Assembly: GCF_002967765.1 (NCBI RefSeq)
Contig: NZ_PUHY01000004.1
Span: forward strand, 186,001-250,000
Source: Blastopirellula marina
GTDB lineage: Bacteria > Planctomycetota > Planctomycetia > Pirellulales > Pirellulaceae
Reading direction: 5' to 3'
Length of the DNA: 64,000 nt
The notes below the pieces were generated by a model. It did no database searches. It saw only the letters and a program-made list of their open reading frames with translations, and was not told the DNA's origin. The position numbers were made by a program, and so were the translations under genes. The first letter of the stretch is position 1. Each line of letters begins with the position of its first letter. Below, in pieces: positions 55,492 through 64,000 of the stretch.

Positions 55492-57270
55492 ATGGCTAGC
55501 GCTAAGTTTGGAAATCCAACTCTTTCGATGTCGACCAAATCGATTCGCGGTTCGCACCGACGAGGTTACTTCGCGAAAGTGGCCGTCGTAGGACTCGCAA
55601 TTGCGGGTGCGGCTGGTTACTTCTTCGTATCGACGGGCAAGCCAAAAGTCGTCATCGATGAGGAAATGTTCCACCAAGTTGAAGTGGGAGATTTCGTGCA
55701 CGATGTCGTCGAGCAAGGCGAAGTCGAAAGTGCCCGAAACGTCGATGTGATCTCCCAAGTGCGGGGTACGCGCGAAGCAAACTCCTTTGAAATCCTCTGG
55801 GTAATCGAGGAAGGGAAGATTGTTCAGGAAGGGGACGTTCTTGTGCGACTCGATTCCTCGGCGTTGGAGGAAGAAGCAAAGCTACAAGAGCTTGATCTCA
55901 GTGGATCGCTCGCCGGTCTGGCGAAAGCCCAGAATACACTTGATGCTGCTCAGATCGCGATGACGGAATATGTCGATGGTCTGTTCGTTCAAGAGCGGAA
56001 AGAAATCGAAGCGGAGATCACATACGCGAAAGAGACTCTCAAGCGGGCCCAAGAATACTTCCACTACAGCTCTCGTCTGGCAGCCAAAGGCTACGTAACC
56101 TCGTTGCAATTGGAAGGGGACGAGTTTGCGGTCGAGAAGGCTCAAACCGAACTGGATAACGCGCAGCTGAAGCTGGATGTTCTGACCAAGCAGACCAAAG
56201 AAAAGAAGATCAAGGAATTACAAAGTTCGATCGGTGTCGCCCAAGCCGATCTCGAGTCGGCAAAGGAACGCAAAGGCATCGAGCAAAAGCGCCTCGATTT
56301 CATTAAAGAACAAATCGAGAACTGCACAATTAGGGCTCCTGCTTCGGGACAGGTCGTTTACGGCAATGAACGTGGTAACCGCGAAGCATCGGAGTTTATC
56401 GTCGAGCCGGGGGCAAGTGTTCGTGAGCGTCAGACTATTATTCGTCTGCCCGACTACAGTGCGATGCAGGTCAACGTGTTAATCAACGAATCTCGCGTGT
56501 CGCTCGTCGATGTTGGCATGCCGGCCACGATCACGCTGGACGCATTCGACCAACTGACTCTTCGCGGTAAGGTGATCAAAGTTAACGAGTACCCGGAACC
56601 AATCAGTCGATTCGGTCCCCAGGTGAAGCGATACGCCGCGATCATCGAAATTGAAGAACCTCCCAAGCTGATTAAGCCTGGTCTGACGGCAAACATTGCC
56701 ATTCACGTCGAATCACTGCAGAATGTCGTTCAAGTCCCAGTCCAATGTGTGATGCCCCACGGCGATCACTACTACTGCATGCTGCGTGAGGGGGAAGAAA
56801 TCGTCCCGCGTCAGGTTAACGTCGGATCGAATAATACGCGTTTCGTCGTTATTAATAGCGGACTGGAAGCGGGCGACTTGGTTTCATTGAGTCCACGTCG
56901 ATTCATGGATGTAGTCGAAATGCCAGAGGTCGCCGGTGGTAGAAAGCCAGTACGAGATTTACGCGGCGAAGGCGATTCCAACGAATCTCCTGGCGGAACA
57001 GAAGGTGAAGAACGCCCAGGCGGCCCCGAACGTCGCGGTCCTGGGGGACCCGGTCGAGGTCCTCAAGGACGTCCATCTCCTGGCGATCGTCCTCAAAGCC
57101 CGGGTGAACAAGACACCGCCACAGGAGAAACTCAGTTGGTCGACAAAGTCTCGAAGCAAACCGGTGGTGATGAAAGCGATGAATCTACCGGTGGTCGATC
57201 ACGATTTACTGAGGATTCGGTCCGAGTTGCCGAAGATCAGCCAACCCAACCGGTCGGAGGCGCCCAGTGA
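55492..57270 (+). CDS. HlyD/MacA-type periplasmic adaptor
   Basis: About 592 residues; the frame opens at TTG 55435, but ATG 55492 leaves a basic leader directly before one membrane anchor (about 29-49). Features: lipoyl halves around NVDVISQVRGTREANSFEILW and IRAPASGQVVYGNERGN, long hairpin coiled coil about 120-270, and a beta-barrel about 300-400. The C-terminal about 110 residues are low complexity, rich in Gly, Pro, Arg and Glu, unusual for adaptors. The ABC ATPase gene overlaps its stop by 4 nt. It should bridge the inner-membrane MacB-like complex and the enlarged TolC. Confidence 0.9.
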   Translation: MASAKFGNPTLSMSTKSIRGSHRRGYFAKVAVVGLAIAGAAGYFFVSTGKPKVVIDEEMFHQVEVGDFVHDVVEQGEVESARNVDVISQVRGTREANSFEILWVIEEGKIVQEGDVLVRLDSSALEEEAKLQELDLSGSLAGLAKAQNTLDAAQIAMTEYVDGLFVQERKEIEAEITYAKETLKRAQEYFHYSSRLAAKGYVTSLQLEGDEFAVEKAQTELDNAQLKLDVLTKQTKEKKIKELQSSIGVAQADLESAKERKGIEQKRLDFIKEQIENCTIRAPASGQVVYGNERGNREASEFIVEPGASVRERQTIIRLPDYSAMQVNVLINESRVSLVDVGMPATITLDAFDQLTLRGKVIKVNEYPEPISRFGPQVKRYAAIIEIEEPPKLIKPGLTANIAIHVESLQNVVQVPVQCVMPHGDHYYCMLREGEEIVPRQVNVGSNNTRFVVINSGLEAGDLVSLSPRRFMDVVEMPEVAGGRKPVRDLRGEGDSNESPGGTEGEERPGGPERRGPGGPGRGPQGRPSPGDRPQSPGEQDTATGETQLVDKVSKQTGGDESDESTGGRSRFTEDSVRVAEDQPTQPVGGAQ

Positions 57271-58010
57271 ATTACGCCACGCGCGTAGTTGACCTCAAGA
57301 AGATTTATCACCTCAAGGGCGAAACGGTTCACGCACTGCGAGGCATTGACTTCGATGTTCCCGAGGGTGACTACGTCTCAATCATGGGAACATCAGGTTC
57401 CGGTAAGAGCACCCTACTGAACATGCTGGGTTGTCTCGATCGTCCTTCGTCCGGGCAAGTGGTGCTCGGAGGGCATGATACGAGCAAACTCACCGACGAT
57501 CAACTCTCGTATCTGCGGGCCTCGCGGGTTGGGTTTGTATTTCAATCCTACAACTTGATCCAGCAGTTGACCGTGATCGAGAATATCGAGGTGCCACTGT
57601 TCTATCGCGGTAACGTAACTGCAGCCGATCATCGCCGAAGTCGCGAGTTGGCCAAGATGGTTGGTCTTGGCGAACGACTTGGTCACCGTCCGACGCAGCT
57701 TTCCGGTGGTCAGCAGCAACGTGTGGCCGTAGCCCGTAGTTTGATCAACAATCCGGATTACATCCTAGCCGACGAGCCAACGGGTAATCTCGACTCAAAG
57801 ACGACCGAAGAAATCCTGCAACTGTTCGAGACACTCAATAACGAGGGCCGAACAATCATCCTCGTCACGCATGAAGACGACGTTTCGCTACACGCAAAAC
57901 GAACGATTCGCTTGATGGACGGTCTGATCAAAGAAGATCATCCCGTCGAAAACCGTCGCTCCGCTATGTCGAGCGGTGGCATGGATACTTCGGCATTAAA
58001 TGTCACTTAA
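57267..58010 (+). CDS. ABC ATPase of the MacAB-like system
   Basis: 247 residues; the start GTG 57267 overlaps the adaptor's stop (GTGA). Walker A GTSGSGKSTLLNMLG, Q-loop VFQSYNL, signature LSGGQQQR, Walker B YILADEPTGNLDS and an H-loop LVTHEDD, all of the LolD/MacB type. It powers the permease encoded 18 nt downstream. Unlike the ATPase at 20150, its signature motif is canonical. Confidence 0.95.
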   Translation: MNYATRVVDLKKIYHLKGETVHALRGIDFDVPEGDYVSIMGTSGSGKSTLLNMLGCLDRPSSGQVVLGGHDTSKLTDDQLSYLRASRVGFVFQSYNLIQQLTVIENIEVPLFYRGNVTAADHRRSRELAKMVGLGERLGHRPTQLSGGQQQRVAVARSLINNPDYILADEPTGNLDSKTTEEILQLFETLNNEGRTIILVTHEDDVSLHAKRTIRLMDGLIKEDHPVENRRSAMSSGGMDTSALNVT

Positions 58011-58028
58011 CGTGTAAAGAAGTTCGAT

Positions 58029-59357
58029 ATGCTCGGAATTCGGATCTGGAAACTCGGAATCAAAAGTCTGCTGCTGCACCCGATGCGGTCGCTGTTGACG
58101 ATTCTTGGTATCTTCATCGGGGTGGCGAGTGTGATCTGGCTGTTGGCGATCAGCGAAGGCATTAGTGCCAAAGCTCAACAGCAAATCGAAAAGCTCGGCG
58201 CGGAAAACATCATCGTTCGTACGGTCAAACCACCATCCGAAGCGACGGCTGAACAGCGTGGTCCGCTCACGTATGGCTTAACGAGAAATGACTGGCGACT
58301 TCTTGATGAAACGCTTCATTCCGTAGAAACAGCAACCCCGATTCGGGAAGTTCGTCGCCAGATTCGTCGCGGCCCAAATACAGTTCACGGACGTTTGGTC
58401 GGTTGTACGACCGAATACGCGGCCCTAAATCACCTGGAGATCCAAAGTAAGGGTGGTCACTTCATTTCCAAGGTTGAAGTGGAACGAGAGTCGAATGTCT
58501 GCGTCCTTGCCGCTGAGGTCGCGGAAGCGCTGTTTCAATTTGAGAAGCCGATTGGAAAAACGGTTCACGTCGACCAGGACGAGTATGTGGTTGTCGGCGT
58601 TCTAAAGCCGAAAGCCGCGACGGCCGCAGTCGGGGGAAGTCTCTCCGGACAAGAGTTCGATAAAGACGTCTACATCCCGATCACCACGCTTTGGCAGCGG
58701 ATGAGCGACTACATCATCACCCGTGAAAGTGGCTCTTTCTCTGGCGAGATCGTCGAGCTCAACCAAGTGACGCTTAAAGTCGGCAATGTGAATCATGTGA
58801 TGAATACGGCCGAGCTGGTTCGCGAAAGCCTCTCGCATCACAATCGTCTGCGTGACGTCTCGGTTGTGGTTCCCCTAGAACTGCTGGAGCAAGCGAAGCA
58901 AACGAAGTTCATGTTCATGGTTTTCATGGGCCTGATTGCGGCGATTTCGCTCTTGGTGGGTGGTATCGGGATCATGAACATCATGCTCGCCACGGTGACG
59001 GAACGAACCCGAGAGATCGGCATTCGCCGGGCTCTGGGCGCAAAACGAGGCGATATTATTCGACAGTTCCTCGTAGAAACGATCGTACTGTCGGTCGTGG
59101 GTGGACTGACTGGCGTGTTAGGGGGCCTGTTGTGTATTCCCGCCGTCGACTTAGCCCGTTTCCTGGCTACCTCGTACGATCCGGCCTTGGTGGCCGATTT
59201 GCCAGACACTATTCGAGACGTACGACCTCAGATTGTCCCGCTTTCCATTCCGCTGGCATTTGGGATTTCCGTCATTGTGGGGGTCGTGTTCGGCCTTTAC
59301 CCAGCTAGCCGTGCAGCTGACTTGGATCCGATCGAGGCATTGCGAGCTGCCAACTAG
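58029..59357 (+). CDS. MacB-type ABC permease
   Basis: 442 residues. First membrane segment about 17-40 (LLTILGIFIGVASVIWLLA), MacB periplasmic core about 45-290, three membrane segments to about 425, the FtsX motif TERTREIGIRRALGAKRGDI, and the standard end AADLDPIEALRAAN. With the MarR, TolC, HlyD and ATPase genes it completes a five-gene tripartite exporter. MacAB systems export antibiotics, peptides or lipids; the substrate here is unknown. Confidence 0.94.
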   Translation: MLGIRIWKLGIKSLLLHPMRSLLTILGIFIGVASVIWLLAISEGISAKAQQQIEKLGAENIIVRTVKPPSEATAEQRGPLTYGLTRNDWRLLDETLHSVETATPIREVRRQIRRGPNTVHGRLVGCTTEYAALNHLEIQSKGGHFISKVEVERESNVCVLAAEVAEALFQFEKPIGKTVHVDQDEYVVVGVLKPKAATAAVGGSLSGQEFDKDVYIPITTLWQRMSDYIITRESGSFSGEIVELNQVTLKVGNVNHVMNTAELVRESLSHHNRLRDVSVVVPLELLEQAKQTKFMFMVFMGLIAAISLLVGGIGIMNIMLATVTERTREIGIRRALGAKRGDIIRQFLVETIVLSVVGGLTGVLGGLLCIPAVDLARFLATSYDPALVADLPDTIRDVRPQIVPLSIPLAFGISVIVGVVFGLYPASRAADLDPIEALRAAN

Positions 59358-59467
59358 TCTTGGCGAAGGCCATTCTCGAACTGTGCGAAGTGCGTTATTC
59401 TGTTACGTTCTTCGCAATGCGGAAATATTTCCCAGGTTCCACAAGTTCTAACGATCAGGCGGCGAGG

Positions 59468-60628
59468 ATGGCCAAGAAAAAAGCCCCGAAGAAGGAAGCT
59501 CCGAAGTCCAATAGCAAGTCGGATGTCGAACTGACTAAGAAGGACGTCTACACACTGAAGCAGTTGGTCAATCTGGCGGACAGTGTTGTCTCGGCGGCAG
59601 GCCGTGTTCGCGACCCGAAGATGGACATACCGACCCGGACTCTCTCGAATGTGCGTTTCAATAAGACGCAAAGAATCCTCGAGATGGGCAAAAACACCAC
59701 CGGTCGGCAGCTTTTCAATCTGAATCAGGCCAAGAGCTACATGCAGACCATGCTGGTCGGCAGTGGATGTAAAAAGCTGATCGACGAGGGCAAGTCAACC
59801 AGCATTCGAGGTCTCTACTACCTACTTAAGCATACGATTGCCGGTACCAAGGAAGAAACCTTTGCCGATCAGGCCGAAAGCGACCCGATCATCGAAGACG
59901 TCGAGGTGCTGTTGAACGTCCTTCGCGAAGAACTGCACTTGTACGCTCAGAAAAAGGGCGACATGGTCGGCAATATCATCCTCCGCGACAAGGGAGACGA
60001 GATCGACTGCTCGCGAATGGGGAGTGGCGGTTACGGGATTCCTTCGATTGTCGAGCCTGATACGATTGAGTTCGTGAAGTGCGATGCCGAGTTTGTCTTG
60101 CATGTCGAAAAAGGAACTGTTTGGCAACGCTTCAACGAAGACAAGTTTTGGCGAACGCACAATTGTATTTTGACGCACGGCGGTGGTCAGCCTTCGCGCG
60201 GAGTACGGCGGTTACTCGCTCGGTTGAACGGTGAACTTGGCTTACCAATCTACTGCGTGCTTGATAACGATCCGTGGGGGTATTACATCTACAGTGTGAT
60301 CAAACAGGGCTCGATTAACCTGGCCTACGAATCAAAGCGAATGGCCGTCCCAGATGCCAAGTTCATTGGTCTGCGATCGATTGATTACGAACGCTGTAAT
60401 CTCTCTCCCAGCGTTCAAATCGCGCTCAACGATTCCGATCGTAAGCGAGCCAAACAGATCGCCAGTTATCCCTGGTTCGAGCACAAAAAGACCTGGCAAA
60501 AAGAGATCCAGAAGATGCTCGATAACGGCTTCAAGTTGGAAGTGGAAGCGTTAATCAGCCAAGGGGTGAGCTACGTGACGGAAGAATATGTTCCGGCTCG
60601 TCTGGCCGAACGATCCTGGCTCGATTAG
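59468..60628 (+). CDS. Topoisomerase VI subunit A / Spo11 homologue
   Basis: About 386 residues from ATG 59468, chosen because it starts a Lys-rich tail (MAKKKAPKKEAPKS); the frame is open from 59360. This family makes DNA double-strand breaks through a 5' phosphotyrosyl link. The catalytic tyrosine is Tyr117 or Tyr118 in SIRGLYYLLKH. The Toprim domain has Glu214 (HVEKGTVW) and Asp266/Asp268 (VLDNDPWGYY). Length matches archaeal Top6A (about 365-390). No GHKL subunit B gene is next to it or in the window, so the active partner must be elsewhere or missing. Family assignment is firm. Confidence 0.93.
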   Translation: MAKKKAPKKEAPKSNSKSDVELTKKDVYTLKQLVNLADSVVSAAGRVRDPKMDIPTRTLSNVRFNKTQRILEMGKNTTGRQLFNLNQAKSYMQTMLVGSGCKKLIDEGKSTSIRGLYYLLKHTIAGTKEETFADQAESDPIIEDVEVLLNVLREELHLYAQKKGDMVGNIILRDKGDEIDCSRMGSGGYGIPSIVEPDTIEFVKCDAEFVLHVEKGTVWQRFNEDKFWRTHNCILTHGGGQPSRGVRRLLARLNGELGLPIYCVLDNDPWGYYIYSVIKQGSINLAYESKRMAVPDAKFIGLRSIDYERCNLSPSVQIALNDSDRKRAKQIASYPWFEHKKTWQKEIQKMLDNGFKLEVEALISQGVSYVTEEYVPARLAERSWLD

Positions 60629-60677
60629 GCGACGCTGACTTTGACCCAGGCGCTGACGAAAACCGATTAGAGATGTG

Positions 60678-61130
60678 ATGTACGACTTAGATAATCTTCC
60701 CCCGGAACTTGCTGATTTTCCCGCCGTGGCCAAGGTTCCGGTGCAATGGGGAGACATGGATTCATTCCAGCACGTAAATAATGTCGTTTACTTGCGGTGG
60801 TTTGAAACGTCTCGCGTCCGTTATCTGGAAGTTTCCGGTTTGAATCCAATCTTGGAAGGTTCTGGCTGCGGTCCGATTCTGGTATCGGTTCACTGCAACT
60901 ATCGGAAGCAGTTGCGATACCCAGATCAAGTGTTGATTGGGGCGCGGATGGTCAAGCTGGGTGGAACGAGCATGAAGGTCGAGCACACGGTTTACAGCAT
61001 CACGCAGCAATCAGCGGTCGCTGATGGCGAGTCGAATATCGTCTATTTCGACTACGCCAATCAGAAGGCTATCATGATCCCGGATGACGTCCGGGAACTG
61101 ATCAGCAAGACCGAAGGGAAAGATCTCTAG
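60678..61130 (+). CDS. Acyl-CoA thioesterase, 4HBT hot-dog fold
   Basis: About 150 residues; GTG 60675 and ATG 60678 are adjacent and ATG is preferred. The motif VQWGDMDSFQHVNNVVYLRWFE, with Asp28 as likely catalytic residue, is the YbgC/FadM-type hot-dog signature. A second landmark is ISTVHCNY-like VSVHCNYRKQLRYPDQ. It hydrolyses acyl-CoA or aryl-CoA thioesters. Its TAG stop and the TAG of the convergent secretin-N gene share the bases CTAG. Confidence 0.92.
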   Translation: MYDLDNLPPELADFPAVAKVPVQWGDMDSFQHVNNVVYLRWFETSRVRYLEVSGLNPILEGSGCGPILVSVHCNYRKQLRYPDQVLIGARMVKLGGTSMKVEHTVYSITQQSAVADGESNIVYFDYANQKAIMIPDDVRELISKTEGKDL

Positions 61131-64000
61131 TTCTCGATCTGGATTGCTTGAGGCTGATTTCCGTTCTGCCAGCCTCCTCGAGGGCCACGCGGGCCGTTCG
61201 GATTCTGGGGCTGATTGCCGTTGGGCTGGCCGTTTGGGTTTTGATTGGGTTGCTGCTGCTGATTGGGATCGTTCTTTTCTAAAAGTTGATTTAGCAATTC
61301 CCGAATCTTGTCACCACCGATCCCGGTTCGCAGATTCACCACGCGTACCGTCGAGGCTTGTTTGGCCGATTCGTCGATCCGCTTAACCATATCCATGACC
61401 AGATTCATTAGCGGTTCCCCTTCGGCGGAAATAAGCAGTGTATTCGAGATACTATCGACGCCGATCGAAAGCTTGCCTTTAAAGGCCGAACCACTTCGCG
61501 ATAACAAGTCGCTCGAGTAACGCTCTGGCGTTTTCTCGCGATCGCCACCACCCTGAGCTGGCTGCTGAAGGGACTTGTCGTTCGAGGAAAGTAGATCTCG
61601 AAAGACTTCTTTGACCGACTCGGCGATGGCCGTGGCTCGGGAGTAGCGAACTGCATAGGTTGAGTTCAACCGAGTCTTTTCTTCGGCGACCGGTTCTGGT
61701 TTGTCATACAACTTGATGAGATCGCGGATGGTCGCCAATTGCTCGGAGGTTGCATTCTGGACGACGATCGTATTCGTGTCGGAATCGGCCAGAAACTTCA
61801 GTTTCTTGCGTTGGGACAATCGCAGTGGATCTTCTTTTTTCTCTTCGCGGCCGTAGTCCCAAAACCAAGGGGATCGCCCGGTATCTTCCTCTTCATCTTC
61901 CTCGGTAAAGAAGTCTTCTAGATTCAATGAGACCCAGTAGGCGGGAGCATACTTGAGCTCGAAGACTTCCCAGTCTTTCGCAGGGGGGGTGATTTCGTTG
62001 AGGACATCCTCGACCAAATCGAGCAAAGCTGGATTCTCTGAGGAAAGTGTCAGGCGACCATTTTGATCAACCTGAATCACGACGGGCTGGTCTTGTTTGG
62101 GCTTGTCACTCGATGGTTGTTTGGCCTCGGGAAAGTACCGCTGCTTGAGTTCTTGCTGCGAGAGATTCTCCAGATCCGATTCCAAGGTGTCGGTTTGACG
62201 GGCGGCAGTAGGCGTTTCCCCTGCTGAGTTATCTTCGGCCATCACCGAAGCCAGATGTACCGGAACCGCGATTCGTCGGCGGCGAGTGACCGAGTCGTCT
62301 TTCGGACGCTGCGGTTTCGACTCGACTTCCTGGTCTTGTTCGGAAGGTGACTCTTCCCTCTTGGGGGCTGGCAAGTCAATTTCCAGTGGAGCCGGCGAGA
62401 CTTGGGGCCACACTTCCTTTAACTTTTTGAGCAGCTTGTCTGCATCTTCGGAAGAACCAATTTCGAGCGTCCGTAAACGTCCTCGCTGAGAATCTCCACC
62501 GGCCGGAATCTCGCCCAACTGGATCAGGAGATTTTCGATCGACTCCAGTTCGATGTCATTTGCCCAGAGAAGGAGACGATTGTTGATCACATCGGCGTCG
62601 ACGCGGAATTTGTCTTTGCTTTTCGTGTCTTGCTGCTGTTGACCGAAGCCGTAATACGAGTAGTAGCCTCCGCGCCGGTTGTTGTTCTCTTCCTCTTCCT
62701 CCCCTTCGCCCATCATGAAGCGAATTGAACCTGCTACGTAATCAGCCTGAAGACGACGGAGGCGAATCACTTTAAACTGTCGTCCGCTGCCATCCAACTT
62801 GCTGATCAATGCTTCAATGGTGATCTTGTCGGCTGGGGTGGCGTAGGCGATTAGAGCTTTGTTTTTGTCATCCGCTACCAACTGCGTGGAAGGATCGAGA
62901 TTGCCTGCTTGTAGGAGCATGGCCTGAAGGGCTTTGGGATCGAGTTGTGCCAGACGAAAGACTTGGACTCGTTGAAAGTTCGAGCCAATCGTTGCCCCTG
63001 GCTGCGGCGGCACGTCGAACATCTTGACCGCTTCGGCAATGACGACCAGCTTATCCGGCGGAGCGTTGGCAATAATGCTGTTTTGACGCGAATTGATGAC
63101 GAGATGGATATCATCGTTGCCGCTGGGGCGGCGTCGCGACTTATTGCCACCTTGCTGTTGAGCTTGTTGCATTTGCTGCATCATTTGCTGCTGCATCTGT
63201 TGCATTTGCTGCATCATCTGCGGGTTCATCATGCCGCCGCCACCGCCTGCTTTTTGCATGCCCAGCAGAGATTCAAGCTGGTTCATGACGTCTTCCGCGC
63301 GGGTATATCGGAGAAAGAATTCGTGAACCTTTGCCGATCGCACTTCGGATGATTGCTCTTCCTGAAGGACATGCTGCATTTGACGTAAATTGGTCACGAC
63401 GTCCATCACCTCCAGTCGATTAGAAGTCGCGAGTGCTGACATCGTGCCATGCTTGCTAAGCATCGGCTTCAACTCCTCGACGGCGTCTTCGGCGATTAAC
63501 CAACTGAGCGGAAAAGAGACTTTGACGAACTCATGATCATCGCAATAGCGGAGGTCTTCGGCGTGAACGCGGGGAACGCGAGCCGGATTAAGTCCTTCCA
63601 ACTTGGCGACGACCATACCTTCCTGCTGCTGCAAAATGGTGTAGCCACGCGTCATTAAACGTTCGTTTAGCAGGTCACGTACTTCATCCACGGTGTAGGC
63701 ACGCTGCGTGGTGAGGTTCAAGTAATCGCTGGGAAGTTCTTGCCAGTCCAGACTGGTATTGGAGATATCGGCCAGCCAATCTAAGACGTCTGGCCACGCT
63801 TGGCCACGAAAGTTGAAGCTGACTTTGCCTTGTTCATCCGGACGTACTTTCAGTTCCTCAGGATCGGCGGGGTCTGCAGGTTCGTCTTTTCGTTGGATGG
63901 GACCTTTCGGTGCATCTTCCGTTTTCTTGTCACCATCTGGCTTTCCCTCTCCAGGCTTTTCGCCTGGCTTGGTTTCGCCAGGATTGCCCATCGGGGGGTT
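61127..64000 (-). CDS. Secretin-N-domain repeat protein without a pore domain (5' end off the window)
   Basis: At least 954 residues; the reading frame stays open to the right edge, so ATG 63991 is probably internal and the true start lies outside. Five or more secretin short-domain (Secretin_N) repeats are visible, e.g. FFLRYTRAEDVMNQLESLL, VFRLAQLDPKALQAML, VIRLRRLQADYVAGSIRF, VFELKYAPAYWVSLNLE and YAVRYSRATAIAESVKEV, each ending in an N-x-I/L-hydrophobic strand pattern. Gln/Met-rich and acidic inserts separate them. The C-terminus is Asn/Gln/Pro/Gly-rich and ends without the secretin beta-barrel, so no pore is expected. The protein may be a periplasmic partner in a type II/IV-like system. 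Confidence 0.85.
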   Translation of the reverse strand, partial: NPPMGNPGETKPGEKPGEGKPDGDKKTEDAPKGPIQRKDEPADPADPEELKVRPDEQGKVSFNFRGQAWPDVLDWLADISNTSLDWQELPSDYLNLTTQRAYTVDEVRDLLNERLMTRGYTILQQQEGMVVAKLEGLNPARVPRVHAEDLRYCDDHEFVKVSFPLSWLIAEDAVEELKPMLSKHGTMSALATSNRLEVMDVVTNLRQMQHVLQEEQSSEVRSAKVHEFFLRYTRAEDVMNQLESLLGMQKAGGGGGMMNPQMMQQMQQMQQQMMQQMQQAQQQGGNKSRRRPSGNDDIHLVINSRQNSIIANAPPDKLVVIAEAVKMFDVPPQPGATIGSNFQRVQVFRLAQLDPKALQAMLLQAGNLDPSTQLVADDKNKALIAYATPADKITIEALISKLDGSGRQFKVIRLRRLQADYVAGSIRFMMGEGEEEEENNNRRGGYYSYYGFGQQQQDTKSKDKFRVDADVINNRLLLWANDIELESIENLLIQLGEIPAGGDSQRGRLRTLEIGSSEDADKLLKKLKEVWPQVSPAPLEIDLPAPKREESPSEQDQEVESKPQRPKDDSVTRRRRIAVPVHLASVMAEDNSAGETPTAARQTDTLESDLENLSQQELKQRYFPEAKQPSSDKPKQDQPVVIQVDQNGRLTLSSENPALLDLVEDVLNEITPPAKDWEVFELKYAPAYWVSLNLEDFFTEEDEEEDTGRSPWFWDYGREEKKEDPLRLSQRKKLKFLADSDTNTIVVQNATSEQLATIRDLIKLYDKPEPVAEEKTRLNSTYAVRYSRATAIAESVKEVFRDLLSSNDKSLQQPAQGGGDREKTPERYSSDLLSRSGSAFKGKLSIGVDSISNTLLISAEGEPLMNLVMDMVKRIDESAKQASTVRVVNLRTGIGGDKIRELLNQLLEKNDPNQQQQPNQNPNGQPNGNQPQNPNGPRGPRGGWQNGNQPQAIQIEN
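63140..63235. repeat. Gln/Met codon repeat inside the secretin-N gene
   Basis: A run of near-repeats of the triplets ctg, ttg and cat (minus-strand cag, caa, atg) encodes a Gln/Met-rich low-complexity tract (MMNPQMMQQMQQM...). It is a typical site for length variation through slippage. Confidence 0.75.

Noticed and set aside
63140-63235. Possible CRISPR or tandem array
   Set aside because: The repeats are codon-level Gln/Met runs within a reading frame, with no unique spacers.

Overview
The window looks like chromosomal DNA of a planctomycete of the Pirellulales (Blastopirellula/Rhodopirellula-like). The basis is gene content: two DUF1559 'prepilin-like' proteins each followed by a small lipoprotein, a giant PVC-type multihaem protein with PA14 and dehydrogenase domains, a secreted alpha-2-macroglobulin with TPRs, a SUMF1-domain protein, and a multi-repeat secretin-N protein. 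This assignment is an inference; no 16S or other marker lies in the window.

Layout. 0.3-8.5 kb: one giant secreted A2M/TPR protein. 8.6-10.2 kb: a beta-CASP metallo-beta-lactamase nuclease and a one-piece tmRNA (ssrA, tag ANDNFALAA) with its terminator. 10.2-17 kb: a mixed stretch behind the tmRNA with an unrecognised ORF, a decayed gene, a secreted C1B cysteine aminopeptidase, a PQQ-propeller protein, a DUF427 protein and an FAD amine-oxidase-like enzyme. 17.4-32.5 kb: a metal-handling island. On the plus strand it has a Cys/His-rich small protein, a tandem thioredoxin-fold protein, a MacB/FtsX permease with periplasmic Cys-Cys pairs, its ATPase, a TolC lipoprotein and a HEAT-repeat protein. 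On the minus strand it has a Cus-type operon (TolC, Cys-rich protein, YHS-like lipoprotein, CusB with two heavy-metal-binding domains plus DUF3347, CusA with the Cu(I) methionine triad). 

32.9-41 kb: a secreted planctomycete protein, two DUF1559/lipoprotein cassettes, a DUF6314 protein, an unrecognised protein and biosynthetic arginine decarboxylase (speA). 41-51.3 kb: a five-haem PVC-type cytochrome/dehydrogenase, an FAD oxidoreductase with an aldo-keto reductase, a SUMF1-domain protein lacking the catalytic cysteines, a rhomboid protease and a membrane coiled-coil protein. 51.7-59.4 kb: a MarR-TolC-HlyD-ABC-permease (MacAB/TolC-like) operon with two tandem inverted repeats upstream of the MarR gene. 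59.4-64 kb: a topoisomerase VI subunit A/Spo11 homologue without subunit B beside it, an acyl-CoA thioesterase, and a secretin-N-domain protein running off the right edge.

The most unusual content is the metal island. It pairs a Cus RND pump carrying fused metal-binding domains with a cysteine-rich ABC module, and is bracketed by two cysteine-rich exported small proteins. Also notable are the orphan Top6A, the internally duplicated A2M with no thioester, and the decayed gene close behind the tmRNA, a common integration site. All assignments come from reading the sequence by eye; no search was run.
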